This document shows positions 24,925 to 33,843 of a stretch of DNA of 64,000 nucleotides, piece by piece. This DNA is from Asaia bogorensis_B (GTDB lineage Bacteria; Pseudomonadota; Alphaproteobacteria; Acetobacterales; Acetobacteraceae): NCBI RefSeq assembly GCF_900465315.1, contig NZ_UBIX01000005.1. One strand, written 5' to 3'. The position numbers and the translations under genes are program-made. The notes below the pieces were generated by a model that saw only the letters and a list, made by a program, of their open reading frames with translations, did not search any database and was not told the origin of the DNA. Every line of letters starts with the position of its first letter. Position 1 is the first letter of the stretch.

Positions 24925-25419
24925 ATGCACGAAAATAATACCCCTCTTGCTTCGAGAATCCTCCTGATTATTTCAGGACTTTCTCTTGCGACAGCAGCGA
25001 TCGCCCATGCGATTACACTCTATCTCGGTCCATCCGCCTATGGAGTCATCGGCGCTGGCCCGGATATGGCGCGTAAGGCATCGCAAGGCGATTGGTACCC
25101 GGCAGCAATCCTCGGTACGATCGGTTTCGTTCTGCTTATTGGTGCTTATTCCGCGTTCGCAGGAGCACGCTGGCTTTGGCGACCGCCTTTGCCAGCACTA
25201 CGCCTTGCCCTCTTCACGGTCACGGCGCTGCTTTTGGGTCGCGGTGCCATCGGCGTTTTTCTGCTGGGCTTGCTGTGGCTCAATGGCGTCCAGATGGAAA
25301 CTCTCTATATCGCCGGGCTGGGCGGAAGCCTTGCCTTCTGGATAGGGAGTTCCATCCTGTGCCTTCTGGTTGGATCAATACAGCTGGCCGCAACGTCGCT
25401 CTCACGCGACCTCTACTGA
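24925..25419 (+). CDS. Hypothetical four-helix membrane protein
   Basis: 164 residues with four predicted transmembrane helices (about 11-31, 58-78, 92-112 and 128-152). The protein begins at an ATG preceded by an AT-rich tract. There is a loop GPSAYGVIGAGPDMARKASQGDW between helices 1 and 2. No recognised family or catalytic motif. It is divergent from the XRE pair and converges on the lipoprotein hydrolase gene. Confidence 0.7.
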   Translation: MHENNTPLASRILLIISGLSLATAAIAHAITLYLGPSAYGVIGAGPDMARKASQGDWYPAAILGTIGFVLLIGAYSAFAGARWLWRPPLPALRLALFTVTALLLGRGAIGVFLLGLLWLNGVQMETLYIAGLGGSLAFWIGSSILCLLVGSIQLAATSLSRDLY

Positions 25420-25446
25420 GCGCAGTGCCGTATTGCAGTGGGGGTT

Positions 25447-25495
25447 TTCAGAGCGCAACGCCCCCTCGACAGGTTCAGGGCAGAGCCCTGAACCC
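25447..25495. repeat. GC-rich palindromic intergenic repeat
   Basis: A perfect 9-bp stem, GGTTCAGGG (25472-25480) with CCCTGAACC (25486-25494), is preceded by a CGCAACGCCCCC half. It is the same kind of intergenic element as at 23981-24019 and lacks a T-tract. It lies between converging genes and may also act as a transcript end. Confidence 0.5.
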
Positions 25496-25501
25496 TGTGT
25501 C

Positions 25502-26653
25502 TCACTGACAATCGGATGAAATCGCATCGCCTTGCAGGCTGCGATCGGCAAAAGCCTGTGCTTCACTCTCGGCCGCGTTCAGGAGCGGTGAATGTTCCAC
25601 ACGATAGTGATGCACGCTCACAACCGTTCCGGCAGAGCATAGCGCCTGCTTCAGCTTCTCCTGCTGGGCGGGGGGCACCTGCGTATCACTGGTGGCAATC
25701 CCCAGCATGACGGGTGAAGACAGCTTGAGCGAAGGATAACGCGCCCATTGCAGTGCCGGAGCCAGCGCATTTTCGGCATCTGGCTGGAAAGTGTTGTCAG
25801 GCGTCAGACCTGCATGTTCGACCGCCCCGAAGAAATCGCCACGGCAGAGTTCGCTGGCCTTGCGGTACAGCGGCAGGGCACGGGGCTTGAAGGCGCTGGA
25901 TGGGTCGAAAGAGGGATCCGCAGCCCCGAGCGACGCCCCAAGCAGCAGGCCATAAACCACGCCCGGGGCAAAGCGACGGGCCCCGTGAGCCTGGGTCAGG
26001 ATATGGCCTGAATCGCCATCGAAATACGGTGCGCCGAGCGCGATCGTACCCTTGATCTGCAGGCTCGGTGCATAGGATTTTGCCAGCGCCGAGGCTGCGA
26101 GCACAGCCTGCGCGCCCTGATCATGCCCCAGCAAGACGACATGGCCGCTCAGCGCAGAGAAGCGGCGACGGGCTGCCCGAACCGAGTCCAGCACAGCCAT
26201 GCCTTCTGATTTGGCATTCAGGTAAAGCGCTGCCCCCGGCTCGCCCAGACCCGGATAATCGGTGGCGACAACGGCATAGCCCCGGCGCAGCCAGCTTCCG
26301 TAAAAGCTTGCCTGCGGGCCGCCAATCCCCATGACGGAGGGCGCACAGGTAAGGCCGATTCCACTCGTGCCGTGAGCCCAAGCCACGACAGGCCAGCCAC
26401 CTGCGGGCGGTGCGCCGCGCGGGACCATGACCTCAGCCGAAACCGCCACCAGATGCGTCGGGTTATGCGCATCGGTGCTGCGATAGGCCATACGATAAGC
26501 CGTGCCGGGAATGGGCGCATTTTTCTGTTCGAGCTTGATGGCCTGCCCGGCAGCGACGGGGGCATAGCGCGATTCGGCATCCTCATCGGCATCCATCGCA
26601 CAGGCGGTCAGGGTCAGGGCGGAAACAGCCATCATGGCAAGGACAGAACGCAT
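25502..26653 (-). CDS. Alpha/beta hydrolase lipoprotein (secretory lipase-like) with Asp nucleophile position
   Basis: 383 residues. The signal peptide ends in a lipobox (LTLTAC, Cys18), so it is anchored in the envelope. An alpha/beta hydrolase fold follows: AWAHGTSG oxyanion region (about 92-98), ATDYPGLG, then the nucleophile elbow LLGHDQGAQA. The family usually has GHSQG; here codon GAT (26120-26122) gives Asp178. Acid and His candidates are SDTQVPP and EHSPLLNAA near the C-terminus. Asp nucleophiles occur in epoxide hydrolases and dehalogenases, but this scaffold is lipase-like, so it may be inactive or altered. The ATG at 26653 has a GAGG box; the frame extends to 26716. Confidence 0.75.
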   Translation of the reverse strand: MRSVLAMMAVSALTLTACAMDADEDAESRYAPVAAGQAIKLEQKNAPIPGTAYRMAYRSTDAHNPTHLVAVSAEVMVPRGAPPAGGWPVVAWAHGTSGIGLTCAPSVMGIGGPQASFYGSWLRRGYAVVATDYPGLGEPGAALYLNAKSEGMAVLDSVRAARRRFSALSGHVVLLGHDQGAQAVLAASALAKSYAPSLQIKGTIALGAPYFDGDSGHILTQAHGARRFAPGVVYGLLLGASLGAADPSFDPSSAFKPRALPLYRKASELCRGDFFGAVEHAGLTPDNTFQPDAENALAPALQWARYPSLKLSSPVMLGIATSDTQVPPAQQEKLKQALCSAGTVVSVHHYRVEHSPLLNAAESEAQAFADRSLQGDAISSDCQ

Positions 26654-27342
26654 CAGACCTCTTCGATCTAGGGGTAACGAGGGGTGGAAAGTCTCAGGAG
26701 TGTCGCGCGTGGGCAAGCCCTGTCAGCTAAGCAAACCAAAAACACCCCCGCATGCGATAGCATCATCCGGGGCAGGGTCAGGGAACCGCATACGGCAAAC
26801 GCAGTGCTCACAGGCTGGTTCGGCACCTTGAAACGTTCCAATGATGGGGAATCAGGGCGACTTCATGGTCGCTCCTGCTGGTTCGATGCAACCAGAGGCG
26901 GGCGATGCCCGATGAGCGGACGGAGATTTGACAGGACTGACCCAGGCACGGTCCCGCAGCAGGTGTTCCGAAAGAGAGCTGCAAAGCTGATCTGAGCCCA
27001 CGTCGCTTCCTGACCATTGAGGCGCAGTGTCATCCCGCAGACCCCCGAGACGGGCGAAACAGCAGCAGGCCCATCTCTCGGGACGGTAGAGGGGTCCTTA
27101 CCGCCGCAATGCCCCTGCCATGCCTTTCATTGCCACTCACCGGAACGTGACCCTGATCATCAGAAAATAGAATTATTTTTCTTTTCCAACGACAAAAAGA
27201 GAATATTAATTTCCATACAGGTCAGGAGAGCGGCCTCACGCGGGAGTTGAAATTCGCGTGGCTGGGCCGATGCTATAAGGCGGATGAGGGGTGCGGGTCC
27301 ATAAGGACGCGTCACAAGGCCGCAAGGAAGAGGAAGACGTTC
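26654..27342. other. Intergenic region between the hydrolase and mmsA
   Basis: About 690 bp. The middle is GC-rich without a convincing frame or ribosome site; 27160-27215 is AT-rich and probably holds the mmsA promoter. Frames at 26684-26995 and 27017-27250 look spurious. A structured RNA cannot be excluded. Confidence 0.4.
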
Positions 27343-28839
27343 ATGAGCAGTCTGATTCAGCATTACATCAACGGGTCCCGTACCGAGGGTCACGGCGCCC
27401 AGCGCGGAGAGGTTTTCAACCCTGCCACAGGCAAGGTGACGGCGCAGCTCGCTCTGGGTGACACGCGCGACGTCGATGATGCCGTTGCTGCCGCCAAAGC
27501 CGCCTTTCCTGCATGGTCGCAAACCACCCCTCTGGCCCGTGCCCGCGTGCTGTTCCGCTTTCGCGATCTGATCGAAAAGCATGCGCGCGATCTGGCGGCG
27601 GTCATCACTTCGGAGCATGGCAAGGTCCTGTCGGACGCGCTGGGCGAAGTGACGCGCGGCATGGAAGTGGTGGAATTTGCAACCGGCGCCCCTGAACTGC
27701 TCAAGGGTGAATTTACCGAACAGGTGGGACGCGGCATCGATGCCTGGTCGATGCGCCAGCCACTCGGGGTCGTGGCAGGAATCACGCCCTTCAACTTTCC
27801 GGTCATGGTGCCGCTCTGGATGGCACCTATGGCGCTCGCCTGCGGTAACTGCTTCATTCTCAAACCTTCCGAGCGCGACCCTTCCGCGTCGCTCGTTCTG
27901 GCCGATCTGCTGAAAGAGGCCGGTCTGCCTGATGGCGTGTTCCAGGTGGTGCATGGTGACAAGACCGTCGTGGATGCCCTGCTCAAGCACCCGGATGTGC
28001 AGGCGATCAGCTTTGTGGGCTCCACCCCCATTGCCCGCTACATCCACGAGACCGGCGTAGCCCACGGCAAGCGCGTTCAGGCTCTGGGCGGTGCCAAGAA
28101 CCATGCCGTCATCATGCCCGATTGCGACCTCGACAAGACCGTCGATGCCCTGATGGGTGCGGCCTATGGCTCGGCAGGCGAACGCTGCATGGCCATTTCA
28201 GTGGCCGTGGCCGTTGGCCCTGTGGCCGATGCGCTGGTCGACAAGCTGATCCCCAAGGTCAAGGCGCTGAAAATCGGCAATGGCACGGACGACGCGACCG
28301 AAATGGGCCCGCTGGTCACCAGAGTCCATCGCGACAAGGTGGCTTCCTACGTCACGCTCGGGGCTGAGGAAGGTGCCAGGCTGCTGGTCGATGGCCGCGA
28401 TTTCAAATCGACGCAGAACCCGGATGGCTTCTTCCTTGGCGGGTCGCTGTTCGATCATGTGACACCGGAGATGCGCCTCTATCGCGAGGAGATCTTTGGC
28501 CCCGTTCTGGCTGTCGTGCGCGTGCCCGATTTCGAGACCGCGCTCAAGCTGGTCAATGACCACGAATTCGGCAATGGCACCGCCATCTTCACCCGTGATG
28601 GCGATAGCGCCCGTGCCTTCACCCATCGCGTGCAGGCTGGCATGGTCGGCGTGAACGTACCCATCCCGGTACCCATGGCGTTCCATTCCTTCGGCGGCTG
28701 GAAGGCATCGCTGTTTGGCGATCACCACATGCATGGCGCCGAGGGTGTGCGCTTCTTCACCAAGTACAAGGCTGTCACCTCGCGCTGGCCGACAGGCATC
28801 CGTCAGGGTGCAGATTTCGTCATGCCCACGCTTGGCTGA
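27343..28839 (+). CDS. mmsA: Methylmalonate-semialdehyde dehydrogenase (CoA-acylating)
   Basis: 498 residues, full length for this aldehyde dehydrogenase family. It oxidises methylmalonate or malonate semialdehyde to propionyl- or acetyl-CoA, in valine, myo-inositol and thymine breakdown. Motifs: GVVAGITPFNFPVMVPLWM, KPSERDPSA, FVGSTPIARYIHE, GGAKNH, and the catalytic Cys282 in GERCMA. The ATG at 27343 follows a GGAAGAGGAAG purine tract; the frame itself opens 96 nt earlier. It stands alone and is followed by a terminator. A link to polyol oxidation is possible but not shown. Confidence 0.93.
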   Translation: MSSLIQHYINGSRTEGHGAQRGEVFNPATGKVTAQLALGDTRDVDDAVAAAKAAFPAWSQTTPLARARVLFRFRDLIEKHARDLAAVITSEHGKVLSDALGEVTRGMEVVEFATGAPELLKGEFTEQVGRGIDAWSMRQPLGVVAGITPFNFPVMVPLWMAPMALACGNCFILKPSERDPSASLVLADLLKEAGLPDGVFQVVHGDKTVVDALLKHPDVQAISFVGSTPIARYIHETGVAHGKRVQALGGAKNHAVIMPDCDLDKTVDALMGAAYGSAGERCMAISVAVAVGPVADALVDKLIPKVKALKIGNGTDDATEMGPLVTRVHRDKVASYVTLGAEEGARLLVDGRDFKSTQNPDGFFLGGSLFDHVTPEMRLYREEIFGPVLAVVRVPDFETALKLVNDHEFGNGTAIFTRDGDSARAFTHRVQAGMVGVNVPIPVPMAFHSFGGWKASLFGDHHMHGAEGVRFFTKYKAVTSRWPTGIRQGADFVMPTLG

Positions 28840-28897
28840 GCCGAACGCCTGAAAACAGCCTGAGGCAACAACCCCTCAGGCCCTAAAACAGCCGCAA

Positions 28898-28932
28898 ACG
28901 GGCGCGAGGGTGCATAACCCCGCGCCCGTTTT
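28898..28932 (+). terminator. Terminator after mmsA
   Basis: Stem ACGGGCGCG / CGCGCCCGT with an inner extension (AGGGT/ACCC) ends in TTTT. A weaker CCTGAGG/CCTCAGG hairpin precedes it at about 28859-28880. Confidence 0.75.
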
Positions 28933-29016
28933 GCGTTCCGGCGCTTTGCGCGAGCCGGAACTCGGGCTATGTCCCATGACAAGAACTGGAACACGCGCCA
29001 AACCGGAGGAATTCCC

Positions 29017-29280
29017 ATGAGCGACACCATGCCAGACCGTCTGAGCGCCACACCGGGCAGCCCGTTCTATGACGAGGCCCTGCTCGAAAAGGGAATCGGT
29101 ATCCGCTTCAATGGCGAAGAACGTACCAATGTGCAGGAATACTGCATCAGCGAAGGCTGGGTGCGTCTGGCTGTCGGCAAGACGCTCGACCGCAAGGGCA
29201 ACCCGATGACCATCAAGGTTTCCGGCACGGTGGAAGCCTGGATCAAGGGCCCCGAAGCCGAGGAAACCGGCAAGGAGTAA
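29017..29280 (+). CDS. DUF3297 family small protein
   Basis: 87 residues. The sequence PDRLS..PGSPFYDEALLEKGIGIRFNG, then TNVQEYC and EGWVRLAVGKTLDRKGNPM, matches DUF3297, a conserved small alphaproteobacterial and gammaproteobacterial family of unknown function. The ATG at 29017 sits behind a perfect GGAGGA box; the frame extends to 28969. The nucleoside hydrolase gene begins 4 bp after its stop, so the two form an operon. Confidence 0.85.
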   Translation: MSDTMPDRLSATPGSPFYDEALLEKGIGIRFNGEERTNVQEYCISEGWVRLAVGKTLDRKGNPMTIKVSGTVEAWIKGPEAEETGKE

Positions 29281-29284
29281 ACCC

Positions 29285-30229
29285 ATGACGCCCACACGGA
29301 TCATTATCGATACCGACCCCGGACAGGACGATGCCGTTGCCATACTGCTGGCGCTGGCCTCGCCGGAGGACATTACGGTCGAGGCGATTCTGACTGTGGG
29401 CGGCAATAGCGGCATTGCCAACACCACACGCAATGCCGCCGCCATTCTCGAACTGGCCGGCCGCGCCGATATTCCGCTGCATAGCGGATGCGACCTGCCC
29501 ATGAAGCGCCCTCCCGTCCGGGCCGATCATGTGCATGGCGAGAGCGGGCTTGATGGCGCAGACCTGCCTGTACCGACAAAACAGGCTGACTCACCCCATG
29601 CGGTGGATTTCCTGATCGAAACGCTGCGTCGTGAGCCGGAAGGCAGCCTGACCATCGTGACACTGGGCCCAATGACCAATCTGGCGACAGCGTTGCAGAA
29701 GGCTCCCGATATCGCACCGCGTATCAACCGCGTTGTGTCCATGCTGGGCGCCTGTTTTGAAGGGGGGAACATCACCCCCAATGCCGAATTCAATGCCTAT
29801 GTCGACCCGGAAGCCGCAGCCATTGTTCTGGGTTCTGGTGTGCCAGTGGTCATGCTGCCGCTCGATATCACTCATCAGGTGCTGACGACCCCTTCACGAC
29901 TTGGGCGCATCCGCGCCATCGGCAACGAGGCCGGGCGCTGTGTGGGCGGTATGCTCGGCTTTTCAGAGCGCTTCGATCTTGAAAAATACGGTTGGCCCGG
30001 CGCGCCGTTGCATGACCCCTGCACGATCATGTGGCTGCTGCGCCCCGATCTGTTTCAGGGTCGTCTGATCAATGTCGAGGTCGAGACACAAAGTGCGCTC
30101 TCATCCGGTCAGACCGTTGTCGATTACTGGAGCGTGACGGGACGCCCTGCCAATGCGCTCTATATGCGCGATGTGGATTCAGACGGATTTTATCAGGTGC
30201 TGACGGAACGCCTGTCGCGTCTGCCCTGA
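29285..30229 (+). CDS. Nucleoside hydrolase (inosine/uridine-preferring family)
   Basis: 314 residues. It cleaves the N-glycosidic bond of ribonucleosides to base plus ribose. The calcium-binding signature DTDPGQDDAVA lies at residues 9-19. Further family features are GGNSGIANTT, TLGPMTNLATAL, MLGACFEGGNITPNAEFN and LHDPCTIMWL with the C-terminal Asp. The His of that last region, just before DP, also fits. Base preference cannot be read off. Second gene of the DUF3297 operon, with a terminator after it. Confidence 0.92.
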   Translation: MTPTRIIIDTDPGQDDAVAILLALASPEDITVEAILTVGGNSGIANTTRNAAAILELAGRADIPLHSGCDLPMKRPPVRADHVHGESGLDGADLPVPTKQADSPHAVDFLIETLRREPEGSLTIVTLGPMTNLATALQKAPDIAPRINRVVSMLGACFEGGNITPNAEFNAYVDPEAAAIVLGSGVPVVMLPLDITHQVLTTPSRLGRIRAIGNEAGRCVGGMLGFSERFDLEKYGWPGAPLHDPCTIMWLLRPDLFQGRLINVEVETQSALSSGQTVVDYWSVTGRPANALYMRDVDSDGFYQVLTERLSRLP

Positions 30230-30252
30230 ACAGACGACACCCTGTCCATCAG

Positions 30253-30288
30253 AAAACCCCGGACCGCAAAAGCGCTCCGGGGTTTTTT
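30253..30288. terminator. Terminator between the nucleoside hydrolase and TonB receptor genes
   Basis: AAAACCCCGGA / TCCGGGGTTTT hairpin followed by T6 on the plus strand. The mirror A-run means it can also act on the converging minus-strand receptor gene. Confidence 0.88.
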
Positions 30289-30330
30289 ATGTGAACAACC
30301 AGGCCGTCTAACGGCCCGGTATCACGCTCT

Positions 30331-32601
30331 TCACCAGGCAAAACCAATCGTGCCCTGCGCATTGCGGCGCTCGCCGTAATAGCAGAACTCCTGCCCGTAA
30401 GACGCATAGGCCAGGCAGTTGGTCACGTAGTTCTTGTCGAAAAGATTGCGCACGCTGGCACCAACAGTCCAACCCTTGAGCGATTTCGAGACGTTCGCCA
30501 GATCGTAACGCAAGGAGGCATCGAACAGCGCATATTGCGGTACCTTCACGCTGCCATAGCTGGCTTCACCGCCATAGGCAGAGGCGGAATAGCGCATGCC
30601 TGCACCAAGACCGAGTGATTTGAAGCGGCCCTTGGGAATGGTGTAAAATCCAAAGAGCGACGCATTTCCACGGCCAGACTGAATAAGCGGCTTGCCGGTG
30701 GAGTCATCATGTACGCGCTGCACGCTGACGGCAGCTTCGACCATCAGATTGTGCCAGTTGTCGATATGGGCTTCGAATTCGAACCCGTCTGAATGCACCA
30801 GCCCCTGCTGAGTATTATAAATCGAGTTCGGCAGGGAAACGAGCACATTGGTCTGCTCGATATGAAAGCCTGCGGCCGTCAACAGGATGGGCGTACCGGG
30901 CAGCTGATATTTCAGACCGCCCTCAAGCTGCTTGCCGATGGATGGATCGGCCTGATGCGTCGCGCCACTGGTCTCCTGCACCACGCCAGTCTGGGGCTGG
31001 AACGAGGTGGCGTAGCTGATATAGGGCGCAAGGCCGAACTTGAAGTGATAGAGACCGCCTGCACGCCACGTAATCTGGCTCGGGCTCTGCTTGGAATTCG
31101 ACGCCGAGTAATACTCGATCTGACGTGAGCGGAACCAGTCATTACGGATGCTCCCCGTCAGCACCAGACCGCCCCAATGAATCTCATCCTGACCGTAAAC
31201 GCCGATCTGATGTGAGTTAACCTTGTAGCGCGCATAGGTTTCGAGCGGGTCGATGCCCATATCGTAATTCGGGGCGAAGACATTCAGATCCGGGGCCGCA
31301 CTCTGCCCCGCCGTTTCATTGGCCCATTGTTGCTGATAGTCGAACCCCGCCATGATCATATGCGTGAGCGGCCCCGTGCGCAGCTTGCCATGCACATTGC
31401 TGTCAAATGCCAGATTGCGCGTGTGCTCGGTGGTGCCGAACCCATAGCGCGGCAGCATGCTGTCGCTGTCCCAGTATCCCGCATTATAGACGCTGCGATA
31501 TTGCGTCTTGATGTCGTCATAACGACCGCGCGTCGAGAAATTCCAGTCGCTGTTGAATCGGTGATTATAGATGTACGTAATGCCGCCATGCTTACGGTTG
31601 AATTTCTCGAAGCGTGCATCGCCATCATAGAAATTGCGGGGCAGATAACCGCCAAAGGGCGCGGGCTTGAGCGAGCCTTGCAGCGGTACACCGCCATAGG
31701 TGCCGGCCTCGGGATCGTACTGGTAGTTGCCAAGCAGGGTAAAGGTGTCCGGCCCGTTACCGCCAAAGGTGACCGAAGGGCTGATCGAGAAGCGGCGACT
31801 GCCGGTGCGTGACAGCTGGGTGTGCTGACCGTTGACCGTGCCGTACAGGCGATAGCGAATGGACCCGTCCTTGGTGGCAAAACCGCCCATATCGGCGTCG
31901 ACACGATACAGATCGAACATGCCGCCCGTGGCGTTGACCGAACCGTAAGAGGCGCGATCAGTCGGCAGTTTGCTGGACAGGGCGACGAGACCACCGGGGC
32001 TGGACTGACCGTAAAGCGCCGAGGCCGGACCTTTCAGGATCTCCAGACGCTCAAGACGCGACGTGTCGATCTGCGCGATCGCATAGCCGGTCGGGCTGTC
32101 CTGCAAGCGCAGCCCGTCGAGAAATTCGGGAATGGTGAAACCACGCAGCTGGAACAGGTCATAACGCGTACCGACACCACCACGCAGATCGGGCGTGATG
32201 CCTGCTGCATAGCGGACGGCCTGATTGAGCGTCAGCACGCCACGGATATCCATTTCATTGCGGGTGACCACCGTTACGGATTGAGCCGTCTCGATGAGCG
32301 GTGTGCTCGATTTGGTTGCTGATGAGGCGATGGTTGCGCCTTTCTGACCACGCACCACAAGCTCCTCAGCCTTCGGGTGAGAGGCAGCCGGGGTCGCATG
32401 GGCAGACGACGTCGCATGTGAACCCGTCGGGCCTGAAACTGCCGCGTTCTGAACCACCCCGGACGAGGCACTACGCGCCCTGACCGTTCCAGCCCCGCTT
32501 TTGCTGGAGGATTGCTGTGTCTGTGCATGGGCGCTGCCAGTCATCAGCGCCATGAGGGAAACACACATTGCCAGACCCGAGCGGGTAAATTCAGCGCGCA
32601 T
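30331..32601 (-). CDS. TonB-dependent siderophore receptor
   Basis: 756 residues. Signal peptide 1-26 (ending in AHAQ), a low-complexity Ser/Ala linker, then the TonB-box region ELVVRGQKG and a plug domain (about 95-205: LIETAQSVTVVTRNEMDIRG, RGF, LERLEILKGPASALYGQSSPGGLV). The rest is a 22-strand outer-membrane barrel ending in an aromatic strand, GTIGFAW, with terminal Trp. The plug wording is that of ferric-siderophore (FpvA/FhuE-like) receptors. A Fur-type palindrome lies 42 bp upstream, so it is most likely iron-repressed. No siderophore synthesis genes are in the window. A short hairpin (32610-32629) sits in the leader. Confidence 0.93.
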   Translation of the reverse strand: MRAEFTRSGLAMCVSLMALMTGSAHAQTQQSSSKSGAGTVRARSASSGVVQNAAVSGPTGSHATSSAHATPAASHPKAEELVVRGQKGATIASSATKSSTPLIETAQSVTVVTRNEMDIRGVLTLNQAVRYAAGITPDLRGGVGTRYDLFQLRGFTIPEFLDGLRLQDSPTGYAIAQIDTSRLERLEILKGPASALYGQSSPGGLVALSSKLPTDRASYGSVNATGGMFDLYRVDADMGGFATKDGSIRYRLYGTVNGQHTQLSRTGSRRFSISPSVTFGGNGPDTFTLLGNYQYDPEAGTYGGVPLQGSLKPAPFGGYLPRNFYDGDARFEKFNRKHGGITYIYNHRFNSDWNFSTRGRYDDIKTQYRSVYNAGYWDSDSMLPRYGFGTTEHTRNLAFDSNVHGKLRTGPLTHMIMAGFDYQQQWANETAGQSAAPDLNVFAPNYDMGIDPLETYARYKVNSHQIGVYGQDEIHWGGLVLTGSIRNDWFRSRQIEYYSASNSKQSPSQITWRAGGLYHFKFGLAPYISYATSFQPQTGVVQETSGATHQADPSIGKQLEGGLKYQLPGTPILLTAAGFHIEQTNVLVSLPNSIYNTQQGLVHSDGFEFEAHIDNWHNLMVEAAVSVQRVHDDSTGKPLIQSGRGNASLFGFYTIPKGRFKSLGLGAGMRYSASAYGGEASYGSVKVPQYALFDASLRYDLANVSKSLKGWTVGASVRNLFDKNYVTNCLAYASYGQEFCYYGERRNAQGTIGFAW

Positions 32602-32642
32602 AAAATGTCCTGCCGTAAGAAAACGGCAGAGAGATAGCGATA

Positions 32643-32659
32643 TTGCGAGTCATTCGCAA
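32643..32659 (-). promoter_or_regulatory. Fur-type operator upstream of the TonB receptor
   Basis: TTGCGAgtcatTCGCAA is a perfect 6+6 palindrome around five bases, matching the alphaproteobacterial Fur/Mur box pattern (TGCGA-at/gt-TCGCA). It lies 42-58 bp before the receptor start, in AT-rich DNA. Confidence 0.75.
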
Positions 32660-32749
32660 AGCAAGTTTAGGGAAAGTTAATATTAGCTACCCACTATGTG
32701 GCTTAAATATCACCCTCGCGTGATCGAGCCTATGTCTGCCGGCAGGGTC

Positions 32750-33412
32750 CTAATCGCCTCGCAGGATGTCCTCCACCTTTGCGGCCAGCGCTTCGCCAAG
32801 CGCGCGGTTATTGTCAGGCGTGAAGTGAACGCCATCGCTGCCATCGGTGGTGATATGCTGGGCGGCGTCGAGGAACGCGGCCCCCCTTGCCCCCGCAAGC
32901 GCCTCATATTGGGTGGCGAGCGCCGCGATTTTGGGTACAGCCCCGTCGAACTGTGCCCTGAGCCAGGGGCCGGGTATGTCACCCGGCAAGGGCGGTGCGA
33001 CTACAAGCAGTGCGGGCGCCTTGTAGCCAGTGCCGACGCCCCCCGTGCTGGCAGCCACCTGCCCTACCAGCCTGGCCATACCCTGCGCGATATCATGGGG
33101 GGTTCGCCTGTAGGCGTTCTTGGCGTCGTTCGTACCAAGCATGATGATGACAAGATCGAGCGGCATATGACTGGCCAACGCTGCCGGCAGATAGGCCGAA
33201 CCGTCCAGGCGTGGGTCGTTGGCGTCGAGTGCCGTCGTGGTCCGGGCGCTCAGCCCCTCCTCAATCACATGAAATCCGTCGCCGAGAGCCTTCGCCATGA
33301 CACCGGTCCAGCGCTCATCACGCTCATATCGCGTGGTAGGCGTTCCTTCCGGCACTGGCTTCCATCCCCAGGTCAGTGAATCGCCAAAGCAGAGTATATG
33401 TCTGATGGTCAT
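32750..33412 (-). CDS. SGNH/GDSL-family hydrolase (arylesterase-like)
   Basis: 220 residues. All four SGNH blocks are visible: GDSLTWGW with Ser12, the Gly of block II (EGLSARTT), GTNDAKN with the oxyanion Asn, and DGVHFTP with the Asp-His pair near the C-terminus. It resembles the cytosolic arylesterase/lysophospholipase group of Rhizobiales and acetic acid bacteria that hydrolyse short esters. No signal peptide is seen. The ATG at 33412 has GGAGG 6 nt upstream; the frame extends to 33496. Lies upstream of the receptor on the same strand but is probably separately transcribed. Confidence 0.88.
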   Translation of the reverse strand: MTIRHILCFGDSLTWGWKPVPEGTPTTRYERDERWTGVMAKALGDGFHVIEEGLSARTTTALDANDPRLDGSAYLPAALASHMPLDLVIIMLGTNDAKNAYRRTPHDIAQGMARLVGQVAASTGGVGTGYKAPALLVVAPPLPGDIPGPWLRAQFDGAVPKIAALATQYEALAGARGAAFLDAAQHITTDGSDGVHFTPDNNRALGEALAAKVEDILRGD

Positions 33413-33843
33413 GTCATGCCTCCAATCCGCTCGTTCAGGCATCGTCCACCATGCGCGTCGCTTCCGGATTTTGCAAAAACGGCCTTGACCCATCATCAGG
33501 AAGGGGAGTCAGCGATCGGGATCGAACCGGGACACGGGCATAAAAGCCACATGAGTTCCCTGATATCGTTTCGATAACAATTTGATAAAAATCAGCGCAG
33601 TGGTACCGGCTAGCCTCGACCCAGGGGCAACATCGGATTTTCGGTCAGTGCTAGCCGCATAAAGATAATTTGAGGTCAAATCCCTCTGCAATAAAGAGAA
33701 AGTTCCCAGATCCATTATGGAACTGTCATCCGAAAAGCACAGTGTCGAACTAATTATGTTGCCTTCTTGATACAATTATCAAAGCAAAATAAATTCTTTT
33801 AGCTGACTGAATTGCCCCCAGGGGCTTCTGATAGGGATGGGTT
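33413..33843. other. AT-rich intergenic region upstream of the porin gene
   Basis: Divergent space between the SGNH hydrolase and the porin. The right half is AT-rich and should hold the porin promoter. A stretch near 33513-33532 looks like a tRNA T-arm on the minus strand but does not pair. An 88-codon frame at 33509-33775 has no support. Confidence 0.45.

Noticed and set aside
33505..33535. tRNA-like T-arm (GGTTCGATCCCG on the minus strand)
   Set aside because: The flanking bases do not pair into a T-stem and there is no acceptor or anticodon arm.
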